From: Callaeas wilsoni
Lineage: Eukaryota; Chordata; Aves; Passeriformes; Callaeidae
Length of the DNA: 64,000 nt
Direction: 5' to 3'
NCBI GenBank assembly: GCA_013398955.1
Contig: VWPU01004056.1
Location: 1-64,000 of the forward strand
Position numbers and translations under genes: made by a program. The notes under the pieces are model-generated. The model searched no databases. It was not told where the DNA came from and worked only from the letters and a program-made list of their open reading frames with translations. Shown here one piece after another: positions 1-13,110 of the stretch (position 1 is its first letter; each line of letters begins with the position of its first letter).

Positions 1-450
1 CGTGCCGTGCCGTGCCGTGCCAGAGCGGGCCGTGCCGGGCGGCGGCCGCCTCGGAGCGTTTGGCGGCGGCTCCGGCCGCGGCGGAGGAGGTGGGTGTTCG
101 CTTCGCGCCGGGGTCTTGCTCCGGTGTTGCCACGGAAAGTTTGGTCCTCGGAGGGTGGGCTCGATTTTTGGTGCGGAGACGCCCTTCAGGGTCGGGGGCT
201 GCCTCGCTGCGGCTGCGGGGGCCCGGGGCGGCAGCCGCCGGACACCGCCGCGGGGGAGGAGGGAGAGACGCACGGTGTGAGATTGTCATTAAATAGGTTT
301 TGCCCCTCGAGGCGGGTCACTGAAGCGAGGGTGCGAGGGGTCCGTGAAACGCCTTGGCCAAACTGCTCGCTGAGGAACTGTGGTGAAGTTTCTTCCGCGA
401 GGTTTTCGCGGTGCGTTTCTCGTGTGTGCTCTGCTTCGTGTTCCTCGGTG
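1..450 (+). promoter_or_regulatory. ARHGEF10: CpG-rich island, probable ARHGEF10 promoter/first-exon region
   Basis: This block is far richer in G+C and CpG than the AT-rich DNA that follows, and it fades out near 450-500. It opens with a short tandem run of CGTGC units and continues with GGC/GCC-rich sequence such as GGCGGCGG. CpG islands of this kind normally mark the promoter and first exon of vertebrate genes. The next gene on this strand is ARHGEF10, whose start codon lies in a downstream exon, so a non-coding first exon here is the simplest reading. No TATA box was recognised. The island may begin upstream of the window, and transcription direction is inferred from the gene downstream. 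Confidence 0.6.
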
Positions 451-491
451 TGGGGAGCCGCCGGCTCCAGCTTCCATCCCCTTTCTGTCAG
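1..491 (+). other. ARHGEF10: Candidate non-coding 5'UTR exon 1 of ARHGEF10
   Basis: The coding start sits in an exon that begins with a splice acceptor, so at least one upstream untranslated exon must exist. The end given here is set by a donor-like CAG|GTACGG at 491/492. A second, stronger donor-like CAGG|GTAAGT lies at 798/799 and would make a longer exon. Reading frames in this block differ between frames and look like GC-rich chance translation. The true transcription start and the donor used cannot be decided from sequence alone. Confidence 0.35.
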
Positions 492-2257
492 GTACGGACA
501 CGGCTATGGAAAATAGAACTCCGCAGGGGCTAGAGTTCCTTTCCTTCCCCATTCTTCAAAGCTGGTGCCGACCAGTTTTTTAGTTGGCATCTGCCATTAA
601 ATTGGTTGTCTTGAAACAAGGGAAAAATACTTCTTCACAATAACACTGTCCTTTTATGTATTTCTTTCCCAAGGACGTTTTAAAATTGTCCTTGGTTTTT
701 TTGTAATTAACGGTGCAACTATTGGAGAAGTTACATGGTTGTTTGTGGTGATCCCAGACCATGTAGTTGCTTTTGCAAGATGCCCTGCGCTTACAGGGTA
801 AGTAAGAGGAGCTTTAAAAGATTGCCCAGTCATGCACTGGACGAGTGAGCGAGCAAGCTGTGTCAGTAGGCAGTACCAAGTGCTTGGAAAGGCAGCTGTT
901 AATAATTTGACCACAGCAAAGGCTTATTTTAAAGATTTTTAGGTGGTGCTTGTTTTTTTGACCAAAACAATTTTATCCATCCTAAATTCTGTCCTCTTTT
1001 ATTTACATATTTCTTCAATCCTTTTTTTTTTTTAACTTTCTTTCCCAAAGATGCTAAGATCATGGCTTTTACCTTGAGCTAGCAGGTTTTAAGGTGTTTA
1101 ATTGCAATGTAAAAAGCATCTTTTTTTCAGTCTTGCAAGAAAGATACAAGGTTGGGGTTTTTTTTAATGAGTCAAGAAATAAAAAATATTGCTTAAAAAC
1201 TGTTTTGTGCTAAATAAATACAGTGAGGTTATACTGACATATGTTAGTTTGTGGCTATTTTTATTGTAAATAAAATAATTTTTTTCCTAAAGCCTACACT
1301 CTGCTTGGTGAACCCCAGTGAGCAATCTGTTCTGCACTAGAAATAAAGTATAACAGTTTTAAAATTTTCTGTTGGCACTCAAGAGACACAGGTTTATTGC
1401 CTGAACATGGGACATGTTGGGTGTCTACAACTTCAAGCCCATTATTCAGGCAGAGTTTCTGGCTGTTCAGCTATTTCCTTCAATGGGCCCTTCATTCTTT
1501 TCACTTGGGTGATCTGTTTGATCTTGATAATCTGAGTTGCTTTGTTTAATCCATCTTGTCTTTTTTTTTTTTTTCCTTCTCACCCTCGGGCTCAGTACTC
1601 CATGAACTAGTTACATGTGTTTATCTGGTTATGAACAGTAGTTCTTTAGATACTGCCTTGAAATCTGATATTTCCAAAGGCTTTACAGTGAAATGTCAAG
1701 ATTTTTATAATATATTCTATGGATTCCTTAGATTACCTGTGGCATCGTACATGAGATGTGACTTACTGTGTGAGTGACGACAGGTGTCTTGTGATGGTAC
1801 TGGGTTTCCAGTGCATGGGGCTTCTGTGGCTGATACCCACAGACGGATGTGGTAGGAGAAAGGCCCATGGAAGCAGACAGAGGCTTGAGTAATGGGCTGT
1901 CCATCATCTGCTGCTGAATGTCGGGACCGGGCAGCATCCTATGGGTTCGGGCTTCAGGAGCTGATATGCCACAGGATATGGAGAGGAGCCCCAGTGCTGC
2001 GTGATGGGTGTGTGCGCTCTGGCATTGCAGCTCTGAGACGTGGAAGCCAAGTGTACAAGTCTTGTGCTATTGGCTCTGAGAGGCCAGTGATGAGCACACA
2101 AAGTACTGAAAAGGGGATGCCTCCTTCCCTCCGTGCTGAGGAGCTCTCTTTGACCCGGAGCTATGCTAATGCTTAGTAGATAGGCTATGATTTCACTCAT
2201 CACTAGACAGCAAAAATCCTTTCCCGTGCTAGAATACTGGAAAACAAGATTTATCTT

Positions 2258-2391
2258 ACCAGGCTGGGCTGGATGGGGCTCTGAGCAACCTGGTCTGGTG
2301 GAAAATGTCCCTGCTTCATGCATGGCAACAGGGTTGGAACCTGAATGATTTTTAAGGTCCCTTCCGACCCAAACCATTCTATGATTCTGTC
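2258..2391 (+). mobile_element. CR1 LINE 3'-end fragment
   Basis: The sequence follows the CR1 3' end: AGGCTGGGCTGGATGGGG, then CTGGTGGAAAATGTCCCTGC, then GGGTTGGAAC, TTTAAGGTCCCTTCCGACCC and the diagnostic terminal ATTCTATGATTCT. It lies in sense orientation relative to ARHGEF10, in intron 1. It is 5'-truncated, as most CR1 copies are, and has no coding capacity. Confidence 0.9.
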
Positions 2392-5300
2392 AAGAAATCT
2401 CAGCAACAGAGGAGTTCTTCAGTTGATTCTGAGCTGTTTAGGAATCATTGCATAGTTTATAAACATTTGAAGGAAGACAACAAACCTGAAGGGCTGTTGT
2501 TAAACTTCATAATTGTTAATGGAATTTAATGCAATTCAGAAGACTATATTATTTATTTGTAAAACAGGAAGTCTATTAACTGCTTCTATATGTATTAGAA
2601 ATTATTTTTAGAATCTGATGTAGAAAATTTGTAGGCTTCAGTCTGTTTCTGAAGCAGCCAGGAAGCAAAAGCTGCAGTCCAGGAGAAGGAGGACCACTTT
2701 TGATTCAGACTTTCAGACTGAACTTTATGTATTGTGCAAAGCTGCAGTCAGTTTATTTGTGCATCTGTAGTACACTGTTCTCAATTTTGTATGTGATGGA
2801 GAAATGAGCTATGTGAGGTACTTATTTTCTTAATTTTGCACATATGGAACAGTAATTTTGTTTCCACTTATGTACAGTGACTTCTATTTAACTTCTTTCT
2901 TTCTTTATGTATTTCCATTTTACGTTTTACTTTAGAATGTTAGAAGGGATCCCATGGAGTTGTCATATGACCTCTAAATTTAAAGGTATTTTTTAAACTA
3001 TCTTTCTGTAAGTTCAGCTTCCTGATGGTTTTTTGAGCTGTAAGTGCATTTCCGGACTATCCTTGGATGCTTCTTGTTGAATATCTTTTGCAGCAGTTGT
3101 ACCTTAGAGAAACTTCTTTGGAGTTACAGTGTTGAACACTGTGAATGCAATTGTTCCTACTTTTTGAACATTTTGTATGTTACAATGGAATGATAAATGA
3201 GGTTTCATTGATAGTGGTATGAATTAATTTTTCATTTTGTATGTATTTGACAACATGTGAGGGAGGCATTTTTCATATCTAAGATCATATTTAGTTAAAA
3301 TCAGCATTTATTACAGATACTTTTTCTCCGTTCCCATTCCTTTTAATACAATGTCATTCTTGTTATTACATCTGTCAGTGGAAAATTAATATTGGTAAGC
3401 TAATTTCTGAATCTAGAAGTAGTTTAGCGAGTAGAAAAGCTGTAAGCCTGGATGCTTGGAAATTTTCAGGGAACGGTTCATAAACTGAAGCCTGAGAATT
3501 ACTTAGGGGAGACTGCAGGTGTATCATGAGGGAGAGAGGCTCTTTATTATCAGGAGGTAGGAGGCACATGAGCAAGGTAAACCAGAATTCTCGTTTGGAC
3601 CTATACAACTGTGTCTTAGTATTCTTTCTGTTTTCAAATCTTTCTCAGTAATGTCATTGTATGTGTGAGTGTGTAGTTTGCAGAGAGCAGAATATTGTGA
3701 CTCAGGTTCTGTCACATATCTGTAGAAGAAAACTCCTGCATTATTACTAGCATATTTTGAGATTTTAATCTGTTGGACATTTTCTTATAATAAAAAATCT
3801 CGAGTTTTACTTGCACCAAAATAGTGTAGGTTATCTAGAAACCGGGAACAGGTAAAAGTAGAACTTGTTTTTAAGGGAGTGATGACAAGTAATGCTAAAC
3901 AAGAGTTGAAAAATATGTTTTCAAACTTGTGTTTTTAGATCAAAAACTTGATTCATATTTATTCTGAAATGCCTGAATCAGCAAGACTGTGGGAAGTGAT
4001 GCATAACTGCACAACATTGGTTATGTCCTACATGTTCACTGCTCAGTCAGGAAGCCTGAAGCTTAATGTCAGATGCGTGGGTGAAGCAGTTAAGCAGAGC
4101 AAAATAAATTGTTCTACTTACGTGCTGCTGAATAGGGGCATTATCTTGGGAAAATCTGTTTCAGTGACTTACTGTACTGTACAATACTTGTTACTTGGGA
4201 CTGAACCATGAATGTGAACTATTAGGATCCAAGCTCAAGGTCAAACATTCACTCTTGTTTCTCTTCTGTAATTCCTTGTTTCTCGAAATGCATTAAAAAA
4301 AATTCAGAAATCATATGAATATTTTTTTCCTTAGAGATACAGACTGTACATCTCAAAAACTTCAAGAAAGAGGGTAAACATTATTTCCTTGTCTGTAAAA
4401 TGGGATAATAACTTACTGAGAAGTAGATGGCAATATTTAGATTTCCCGGTAGGATCACAGTGAGTCTTGAGCTTATGTATCTTGTTTACATATTTTTCAC
4501 TTTTCTAAAGCATTCACAGTCTCATTCTCAGTATCCTTTTAGAATTTCATACTTAATATTCAATATTGTTGCAAACCATGGACTGACTAATTTGAGTTTT
4601 AAAAGTTGCACTTTCAAATTGCAGAACGTTGAGAAGAAAGATGTCTACTAGATCATTTCCAAATCAAGGAAAGAGTGAAGACTGTTGATATTTGCACTAG
4701 ATGCGGAACTTACACTTCTGTGGGAATCTAACTTCCATTACACATTTTTTGAAGACAAGGGCTGTTTTTTGCCGGTGCTATTACTATTTTTCTTTCTTCC
4801 TTCCTGTAATTAATGATTTAACAGCCTGCATTACCTGATTTCTGATTTATTTAAATAAAATTTTGGTATTAGAAAATCAATGAAAATAGTATTATTTTTC
4901 TAGAGCATGCATTTTAACTTTGTTATTAGAAATGTGTTCCATATTTTACTCCATATATTTTTGAAACTCAGGAATAAGACTCTATTTGTATTCTTAATGA
5001 CTTTATTCATCAGGTGAAATACATTTGTTCAACTGGATGCTTTTCTAATGATCAGATAGAATGAGTTGTCCTCCATGAGAAACAGCATGGTTACTTTTCC
5101 AAGGACAGTAGTACCTGAAGAGCTGAAAGTGTTTAGGAATAGTGTCTCTGTCAGGACCTGGTTTGCAGGCAGCAGTGGTATCTGAATATTCATTTCAGTG
5201 TATCTTTTTGCTTGCATCGTTGGAAACAGCTTCTGGTGGAAATTTTCATCCGTTGTCATCAATATCTTGAAAGACAACCTATGCCTCTTCAAACTAGGAT

Positions 5301-6439
5301 GCATGGATTCAGTGCAAGTTGAAACAAGACTTTCTGCTTTTGTAATGGATGTCTGACTAATGTACAGTTGGAGGGGAAAAAATGCCTTATTGACTGTATC
5401 TGTAAATAACATTTCTGTGGCTTTTTTTTTGTTTGTTTTTTAAGACCTTGATTTGCTGGGGAATGAAACCACGTTTCGGGGGGTTATATATGGCCTGTGA
5501 CAAAATTACATGTAAGGATGGTCAGAATTACTAGACTAAGTGATATTTTGGTGCATTTTTAATAAAAAGCATTTCCAAAGCCTCTGCATAATATTTCTAA
5601 TTACATATGTATTATAATAATGTGTATGCAAATAAACCCTTTGTAAGTTTATATCACAGTTGAAGTGTACTGCAGCATGTGAGGATCTTCTCTGATTAAA
5701 AAATAGAAACCTTGATGAGGATATTTCCAATTAAAGTAGTTCTTCATATCCAGCATTGAAAGGGACTAATCTGAATTAAATTTAAAAAAGGAAATTGCAG
5801 AAATGATTGCTTTTCCAGATGAAGTTACTTGATTGCTATCAAATTATAGCAAAAATTAAGAAAAATGCTCTTAATAGTCATATATTTTTATTTTGCTTGC
5901 ATGTGTGACATGGGAGATCTTTGTCTTGACACAGCGATGCAGTTTTCTAGTTTGTGTGGCACAGAACAAAACAAAACACAAAATGTCGGTGTTCCCTTTT
6001 AATTCTTCAGATGCTTGCAATTTGTTACGGTACTCTTGACCTCTGGGATGGTCTGCGAATCTTGGGGTGATGCCTGTCTTCTTACTTTGGGTATTCAAAC
6101 AGTTGCCAGGACAAAAGACAGGAGCAAGGCTCATTCACTAAAAAAGTTAGGTGCCCTAATGCATCTTTGGGAACTTCTTCCTTTCCCTGCTTTCAGTAAC
6201 TTTTTATCCATATTTCTCTCATTCCTTAAACATTTGTAGGTCATGGCTTTCCTATTTGTAAAGTAAAGATATTGCTACTGAGCTTAATAAAACCATATGC
6301 TTGTGTTGGAGTCAGCGAGGTCTTTTGCAGAATGTGCTTGTGATCTGGGTGGGTGTGCTGCTAGATGAGTGGAAGCCCAGTGGGGTGGTTGGTTTTGGAG
6401 GTGGCTGGTTGGCTGTAATTTGAGGCTGGTAACCAGTGG

Positions 6440-7182
6440 AGAGCCCCAGCTGTCCATCATAGGATGTGTCCAGTTCAATGTTATGCATGAAGTGGAAGTC
6501 CACCAGCCCTTGCTCATGGAGTTTGCAAGTGACACCAAATGGGGTGAAAGGGGTGGGCAGTGGATGTGCTTGAGATTCAGGCTGTCATTCAGAAGGACTT
6601 GGGTGGGTTGGAGGAGCTGACTGGCAAGAACTCTGTGGAATCCAGCAATGGGGAGGGTAAGGTTGCACACCTGGGAAGGAATGTCTCCTCGGAGGGGAAG
6701 GGTTCCTCTCACTCAGCACTTGTCAGACCACACCTGCAGTATTGCATCCAGTTTTGTGTCCACACCTCGCCCCAGGACAACAGAGATGTGGTTAAAACTG
6801 AGCAAGTTCAGCACAAGGCTGCTACAATGTCAGGGAGCGGCAGCAGTGCCCTGGAGGAGAAAGAAGCTTCATGGGGGCCTGGCAGTGTGCTCCCACCAGC
6901 TGGCAGACTATGAGGAAGGGGGCAGGACCGCAGGCTATGGTCATAACTGAAGTAAGAGTAGTTCTAGCTCGATATAAGGACAATGTTTTTTTTCTAGGAC
7001 AACAAAACAAGGTGGCAGGATGCCTGACATGGTCATGCAGTCTGTCTTTAGAGATTTTTCAGCATCTCAGTAGATAAAGCAGCCTGGTCTGTCCTGGTAG
7101 TGGACCTGGCTTGGAGCAGCAGGTTGGACTACATGACCTCCTGCCAACCTGAACAAATCTATCAAGCAGTGATTCTGTAATT
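6440..7182 (+). mobile_element. CR1 LINE fragment with decayed ORF2 end and 3'UTR
   Basis: Several CR1 landmarks occur in order: a degraded stretch ending in GTTTGCAAGTGACACCAAA, the segment AGACCACACCTGCAGTATTG that encodes the common CR1 peptide VRPHLQYC, and a 3' tail with GGTTGGACTACATGACCTCC ending in GTGATTCTGTAA. These belong to the end of the CR1 reverse-transcriptase ORF and its untranslated tail. Frameshifts and stops break the frame, so the copy is dead. The 5' limit is approximate. Confidence 0.85.
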
Positions 7183-10100
7183 TGCCTTGCAATAATAATC
7201 TGTAGAGGGGAAGATCATAAATATTAAAAATTTAACTGTGTGATTTCACTGTGGTCAGGATCCTTTGGACAAATCTACAAATGCAATCTTTGCTTCCCTC
7301 GTCTTTTCCCTTCCTCAAAATGATGTTCTGAGCAGGAATCTATGTGAAGAAATGTTGTAAGTAACACCCTTTAAAAAGAAAGATTAGAAAACCAATCTTC
7401 AGACGTGTTTTGGGATGTCTCTGTAGAGAGACGCCAAAAGCTTCTTTTTCAGGGCTTGCTGCTGATGTGTTTTCTCTGGCCTTGAGCAGGATACTGTTTA
7501 GTGTGAGAAAGGGGAGCAGAAAAAGAAGCAAAGTAGCTTTTGTTGAAGTGGATTCTCTATTTATTCTGAAAAATGTGCATCTCTGCAGATCTGGCCTTGT
7601 CTGAATTGCTGCAAGAAATAGAATTTCCCCCAACTTCAACTGAGCCAGGAATTGGACTTCCTATTAATTTTCTATCTGAACCTATGTACTTCCTTTTTTA
7701 TTCCATTGCTTGTGATTTCAGTAATTTTCTTTGCTAAATTTAAGAATAAAATTCTATATAGAACAGGACTCTTAGCTATTAATAAAACCAAATATACATT
7801 AAAAGAAATAATGATCCAGTCTTGATACAGACTTCTTTAATGGCTTACAGCATGGGATGGGAAGCTGTCATAATATGAATGGCTGCTTCATTCATACTCA
7901 CTGTAGACACCTCTTAAAAAAAATTACAGTCTATGTTTCTTAGGAATAACTTGTATGGAGAACAAACTATACAATCAGTTTTTATTTTTTCTGTCTATAA
8001 GAGAGCCTTCTTGAGCTACAGGAGGAAAACAATAGGAAATTAACCTACCTTCTGCCTTCTTCTATCTTGTCGTTTCTCTGCACTGCTGGAAGTGTCTTCA
8101 TATCAAATTTCAGCAAGATTTACTTCCCAATGGGAGTTCTGTAGTTCTAGGTGGAAGAAGACTCAACTGGGCATTGTACAGCAATATTCACTAAGTGATG
8201 TGGACACAAGGAGATTTTGGATGTTCATGGGCTTTGCCTTCACAACTTTTCTTGTTTTGATGTTGTTTTTCTAGTTTAATTTTTAGACTTTCAGGCTTTC
8301 TCAGAGACTTTACATCTCTGCTTGGACTAAGCTTTCTCCACAAGTCACAGTTTCTTGGAAATCAGTCTCCTTGATACAGCTTCTAAATATTCATTTGAAA
8401 TGTCAGCTATAAAATGTTCATTTTCTCTGCAGTGTTAAGAATGAAGAAACCTGATGTTGCTGCAGTTACAGTGCACACACCCTAAAGAGAAGGTACGTGA
8501 GTCACCGTTACAGTTCTTAGGGCGACAGAGCTGAAAAGGCTTGGCAGCACGTGCCCTTTGGGAGCTCAGTGCGTAAATACTGTGCCCCCAGGTCTGAATG
8601 CTGCCCTGCCTCCTAGTTTTGGCAGTTTGTGTCAGTCCCATTTTTGTTGCATTCTGACTTCTGCACGAGTAGCGACTGTCGGAAAATAGTTTTGTTGAAG
8701 TGGAAATGCAGATGTTGATCAGTATTTGTAGTCCTTTAGCTGAGAACTGGTGGTCTGTTGTTTATCCAACAATTAGAGGAAATCATTGAACAAAATCAGG
8801 TACGCAGACATAGCTGAGAAGCCTAGTCCTGGAGGCAAAAGGAGTTGCCAGAGGTTAGGAGAAAGGAAAACTGAGTCTCAGAGAGGAATGTTGACATTCT
8901 TCTATAGTCTTTGGACAAGTATAAAGGTGTCTTTGTCTTTGTTTCGTTTGCTGAAACTGCCCTTTGCTGTGGAATCACAATTTCAGTCTCACAGATTTTG
9001 CAAGTATTAGCACTTTGAGGTTGTGAGGTCTGCTGTGGAACATCACAGACTCCCACTTCCTTCAGTACCAGCTTCCGTGGTCAAAGGTGAGTGTAGGTGG
9101 TGGAAAATTTAAAGTGCTGGGAGCTGTCCTTAGGGACCATTTCACACTTGGATGATTTTGGTTTCTGGTGTGAGTGCCACTGGAGATCTGACTGCTTTAA
9201 CTGTGGGGGACTTCTCTGCATTAGAAACATTGCCCATGAACATCTGGTTTTAATGTGGTATTTTAATTCCTTTCCCCCCCTCCCCCAGCATATCAACTTA
9301 AAACTTAGAAAGCATTGCAAACTTGGTCAGGAACTGAATATACTGCAGTATAATAAGGGACCTGTTGTGGGTTTTTTTCTTTCAAAATGCATGCATTTAA
9401 TATGGTTATTCGTGATTTTTAGTGCCAGACTTAAGAAGTTACTAGCTATTGTAACTTCTTAATGCTATTGTGCTACAAGTAGGGTTCTTTTTTTAACAAC
9501 AGTAGTCCCTTAGGCTTGGAATAGTTGGGGTTTGCCTAGATAGATTGGTTCAGATGTAAGTGAGCGGGTAAACTGAGTTGGAAAACTATCTTTCCTCTTC
9601 CAATCTGTAGATATGAGTAAGAATTACCTGTTCCTCCTAACAGTTTGGCAAGAAAGGACCAGATGAAAACATCAGGAAGTAGATGTTGGAAGTGAGGGCC
9701 AATGTTTTGACCAGAGGGGATCAGTGGCCTTTGCTAAAAGTGCCCAGGATCTGCTTTGCCTCTCCCTCTGCATCTGCTGTACGTGGGGCATGCAGGGGAG
9801 ATAAGGGGGAAGAGAGGGCAAGGAGACAATCTGCAGACCACCTCTGTGGCCCACAGCAGTCACTGCTATCTCTGCCCACATCTGAAGCAAAGAAGGTGAT
9901 GAGCACCAAGTCAGGTGAATTCCTTTCACATCTGGATGACAGTGAGAAATGTTAAACTTTCAGCAAGGTAGCTCTGAGAGCTTCTTTCTGTCCCTTTGAT
10001 CCTGTGATTGCTGTGGAGTCTGGAAGGGTGCAGTTTGAGTCATGAAGCAGAGGTTAGATTGAATTTGAGAGAACAGTGTTATATGGGGGAAAAAAGCTCC

Positions 10101-10369
10101 ATATTTTTATAACCTCTATGTCATTTTGAGTAGGTCAAGGCAGTTGTTCAGTTATTCATATTGGTAATTTTATGATGGAATACACATGAATATAATAGCA
10201 CGTGTTTCATGTTTGATAAGGATTTATTCTTTTTGCAGTTTTTAAAATACCTTTGGAACAAAATCTTAATATTCTGTGTCTTAAAAGCTGTTAATTTTTT
10301 AAATATAATTTTATGTTAAACCAAGTAATATCTGCTCAGGGATCTTAACGCTGCATCTGGAATTCGGTG

Positions 10370-10785
10370 TTCATTGTGAGGCCCCAGTACAAGTGAGGGA
10401 CTGGCAAGCTGGAGCAAGTCCAGTAAAGGCCACTGCTATGGTTGGGGGTGGGAGGAGGTCAGGAGAGGCTGAGGGAATTGGGTTTGTGTCATTTTGAGAA
10501 GAAAGGACTGAGGGGGATTGAATTGCAGTCCTTTGCTTCCCGCAGTGGGGTTGGAAAGAAGGTGGAGCCAGGCTTTTTTCAGGGGTGCACAGCAAGAGAA
10601 TGAGAGGCAATGGCTGCAAGCTGCTGCAAGGCTAACTCCAGTTGGGCTTACGGGAAAAACTCTTCTGGAGTTTCTGGTTAAGCTCAGGAGCGGGATGCTC
10701 TGGGAGGTGGTGAAACCTCCACCTTCATGGGGTTTCATAACTTGGGGGGACAAAGGCCCTGAGTAACCTGATTTAATTTTGAGAA
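10370..10785 (+). mobile_element. CR1 LINE 3' fragment, degraded
   Basis: Recognisable CR1 segments are GGAGCAAGTCCAGTAAAGGCCAC, GGTCAGGAGAGGCTGAGGG and GCTCTGGGAGGTGGTGAAACC, in the order expected for the 3' part of a sense-strand CR1. The terminal ATTCTATG repeat is not clear, so the 3' end may be lost. No intact reading frame is present. Confidence 0.75.
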
Positions 10786-13034
10786 CACCTGTCTCGAGTG
10801 TGTAAGAGAACATTCGGAAGTCCCTTTCAGCTTAATTTGAGCTTTGATTTTCATGATTATTGTCTAAATGCACAAGCTCTCTTTCCTGCTGCAGGGTTTT
10901 TCTCAGCACCTAAAAAGTAGAGAAAAATATGTGGAACTTCAGGATGAGTTAATGTAATGTATAAATCAACCCCTGAGGCATTCTTAAGTGGGAAAGTGTA
11001 TCTTTCTTCTTGTGAATAACTGCACTGTTCAGATGGGAGCAAGCAGGTCAGTGATAGGACTCTTAACACTGGGTCTGTGTCCTTCCTTGACACAATTCTT
11101 GTGTAATTCGAAGCATGTCACTGTGAGCGAGATCAAAATGGAAATCAAACTCCATGGCTCAGCTCTGTGTCTTGTTAGTATTTGCTGGTGAGGAAGGAAT
11201 TGATTTTAAAAAATCATTGTTGATGTTAACTTTGATAGATGTTTAAAAGCTTGCATGGTATGTTTAAAGAGAAAAAAATTCTGAAAGTCTTTCAGCTACT
11301 CTCTTAAAGATGCATTTGGAACAGGTGCTGAGACTCACTTTCAGAGGTTTGCTGGCTATTACATGTGTCACACTTGAAAAACGATGCTCCATTCATGAGC
11401 AGCTTTAAAAAAATAAAGAAAAATAGCCGTTTCTTCAAACCATAACTATCACTTGTTTTGGCTGACAGTTTTGGTGTGGCAGGATGCATTCCAGACATCT
11501 GTAAGCAGGAACACGCCTTGGAACTCTGCAGATATAAATTGTAGAGAAGCTTTAGAAGGAACACTGTATAGTGAAAGAACATAATGGAATTTTTTGTGTT
11601 ATAGACAGATGTTGTATACGTGGATGAATCCTTTCTGAGCCTTGGCTCTGAAGCTACTTGATTTTGTCTAGGACTGGATTAAGAATTACCAAAGCTTCAG
11701 ACAGTTTAAAAAGGAATTTTGTATGCTTAGTAAATGAAGTTGTTATGAATTGTTTCATCATAAAAGGATCTTGCACTACCAAAGTTGTTACCCTTCCTGG
11801 CACATCTGTCCTGATAATTTGCCCTTGCAAACCTAATGTTAGGGAGGTAAATTGCCTGGTGCCTCCTAGGATTCGATCCTTTTTTGAAGATTTTTTTTCC
11901 CCATTCACTGCCACTTTTTCTGGAAGTGGCAATTGATTTGACCTTTGTATACTGATCCATTTAGTTTAATATTTTGCCGCTGTACCTTGAATTTCACTGC
12001 CTCCTGCAACTTAATCTTTTCGTATTTGGGCTGTGGAGACTTTCCAAGGGCTTGAGCTGTTTTGTTGCCAGCAGAAGAGGTAGCTTCTTCAGATTAACAT
12101 CTATGGGCCACTCAAGAGTCTGACAGAAAATTCAGCATTGGCTCTTCCACTGTCTTTTGTAGCTTTTGGAAACTTACTTTTCCTCCTCAGCCTTGTTCTG
12201 AAATCTGTCTTTTTGACATGCTGTCTCTTGAGTTAGAATGAAAATGGTCTAGGGGCAGAGTGTGTGCATTGCTTAGCACGATATGTTTTCCTTCCAGATG
12301 ATACTGGAATGTCACTATTAAGTAGCATTATGGGGAAGGAGGGATGATGTCTCTCATGGGTTCTGGGCTTTGCTCTCTTCAATTGTGTATTCAGTACCAA
12401 AGTATGGGAGTGCTTTGTAGAGTTATTCTTTTCCTTAAAACATGAGATCAATGGCATTTGAGAAAAGAAGATGAAAGAAAAGATCCTTAGGAACTTGCTT
12501 GCTAGTACTTCACTCTCCTTAGGAAAGGTGGAAGTAAAGGGACTCAAGCATAATTTTTAAAATTGCCAGAAAAAACCAACGGAAAGAAGCTGTGTATAAA
12601 GTGTAGAGTTAAAACGTGTTGTTTCTGATTGCTGAATAGAGAAAAGCATCATGAAAACGGATAAACTTCCTAGAATTTTTATCCTTCACCTCTTCGCAAA
12701 GATTTTGAGATGAAATATATACTCCAAACAGACATTGAAATAACATATTTTAGTAATCTCCTTGTGATTGTCACAGTGGGAACTGCAGAATACCAAATAG
12801 TTTTGTTGTTCTTCAGCTGGCTTACTGAGATCATTAAAAGAATTGGCTCCAATACTGAGGGCTGTGTACATAAAAATTTGGACTGTATTCATATCGAAGC
12901 AAGAAGCCAGGCACATTTCCTATTTTCCATAATGGTATTAGCTAATAGGTATGAGCTTGGCCAAACTGAAAAGGAGTGTCTCAATATTTGGAAATTGTGT
13001 TAATCTACAAAACATGTTCTCTTCATTTTTGCAG

Positions 13035-13110
13035 AGTTTTCCAGTCTGCTAAAGGTGCAGTGGATACACTAGAATGGACACAGAGGATTTCCCTCCGCCA
13101 CCACCAGAAG
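13035..13110 (+). CDS. ARHGEF10: ARHGEF10 exon 2, first coding exon (coding from 13074)
   Basis: The acceptor TTTTTGCAG ends at 13034 and the donor is GTAATT at 13111. The ATG at 13074-13076 has A at -3 and G at +4, a strong Kozak context, and an in-frame TAA at 13050-13052 lies upstream, which supports this start. It encodes [11 protein letters not shown] plus the first base of a glycine or valine codon (phase 1). Human ARHGEF10 has the very similar MDSEDFPPPPEG. The first 39 nt of the exon are 5' untranslated. Confidence 0.9.

Larger units (their letters stand above)
492..13034 (+). other. ARHGEF10: Intron 1 of ARHGEF10 (about 12.5 kb)
   Basis: This is AT-rich sequence with no recognisable coding exon. 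It holds three CR1 fragments, listed separately near 2258, 6440 and 10370, and many short T or A runs. The reading frames here are short, unrelated in frame and without family features. Around 1780-2180 and 9680-9930 are locally GC-richer stretches that I could not assign to any repeat or gene. The start of the intron depends on which exon 1 donor is used. Confidence 0.5.

Noticed and set aside
2..516. Overlapping reading frames in the GC-rich start of the window
   Set aside because: Several frames are open at once because the DNA is stop-poor from high GC; translations are Arg/Gly/Ala-rich and resemble no protein.
6560..6950. Frames with VRPHLQYCIQF and similar
   Set aside because: These are decayed CR1 reverse-transcriptase ends within the CR1 copy at 6440-7182.
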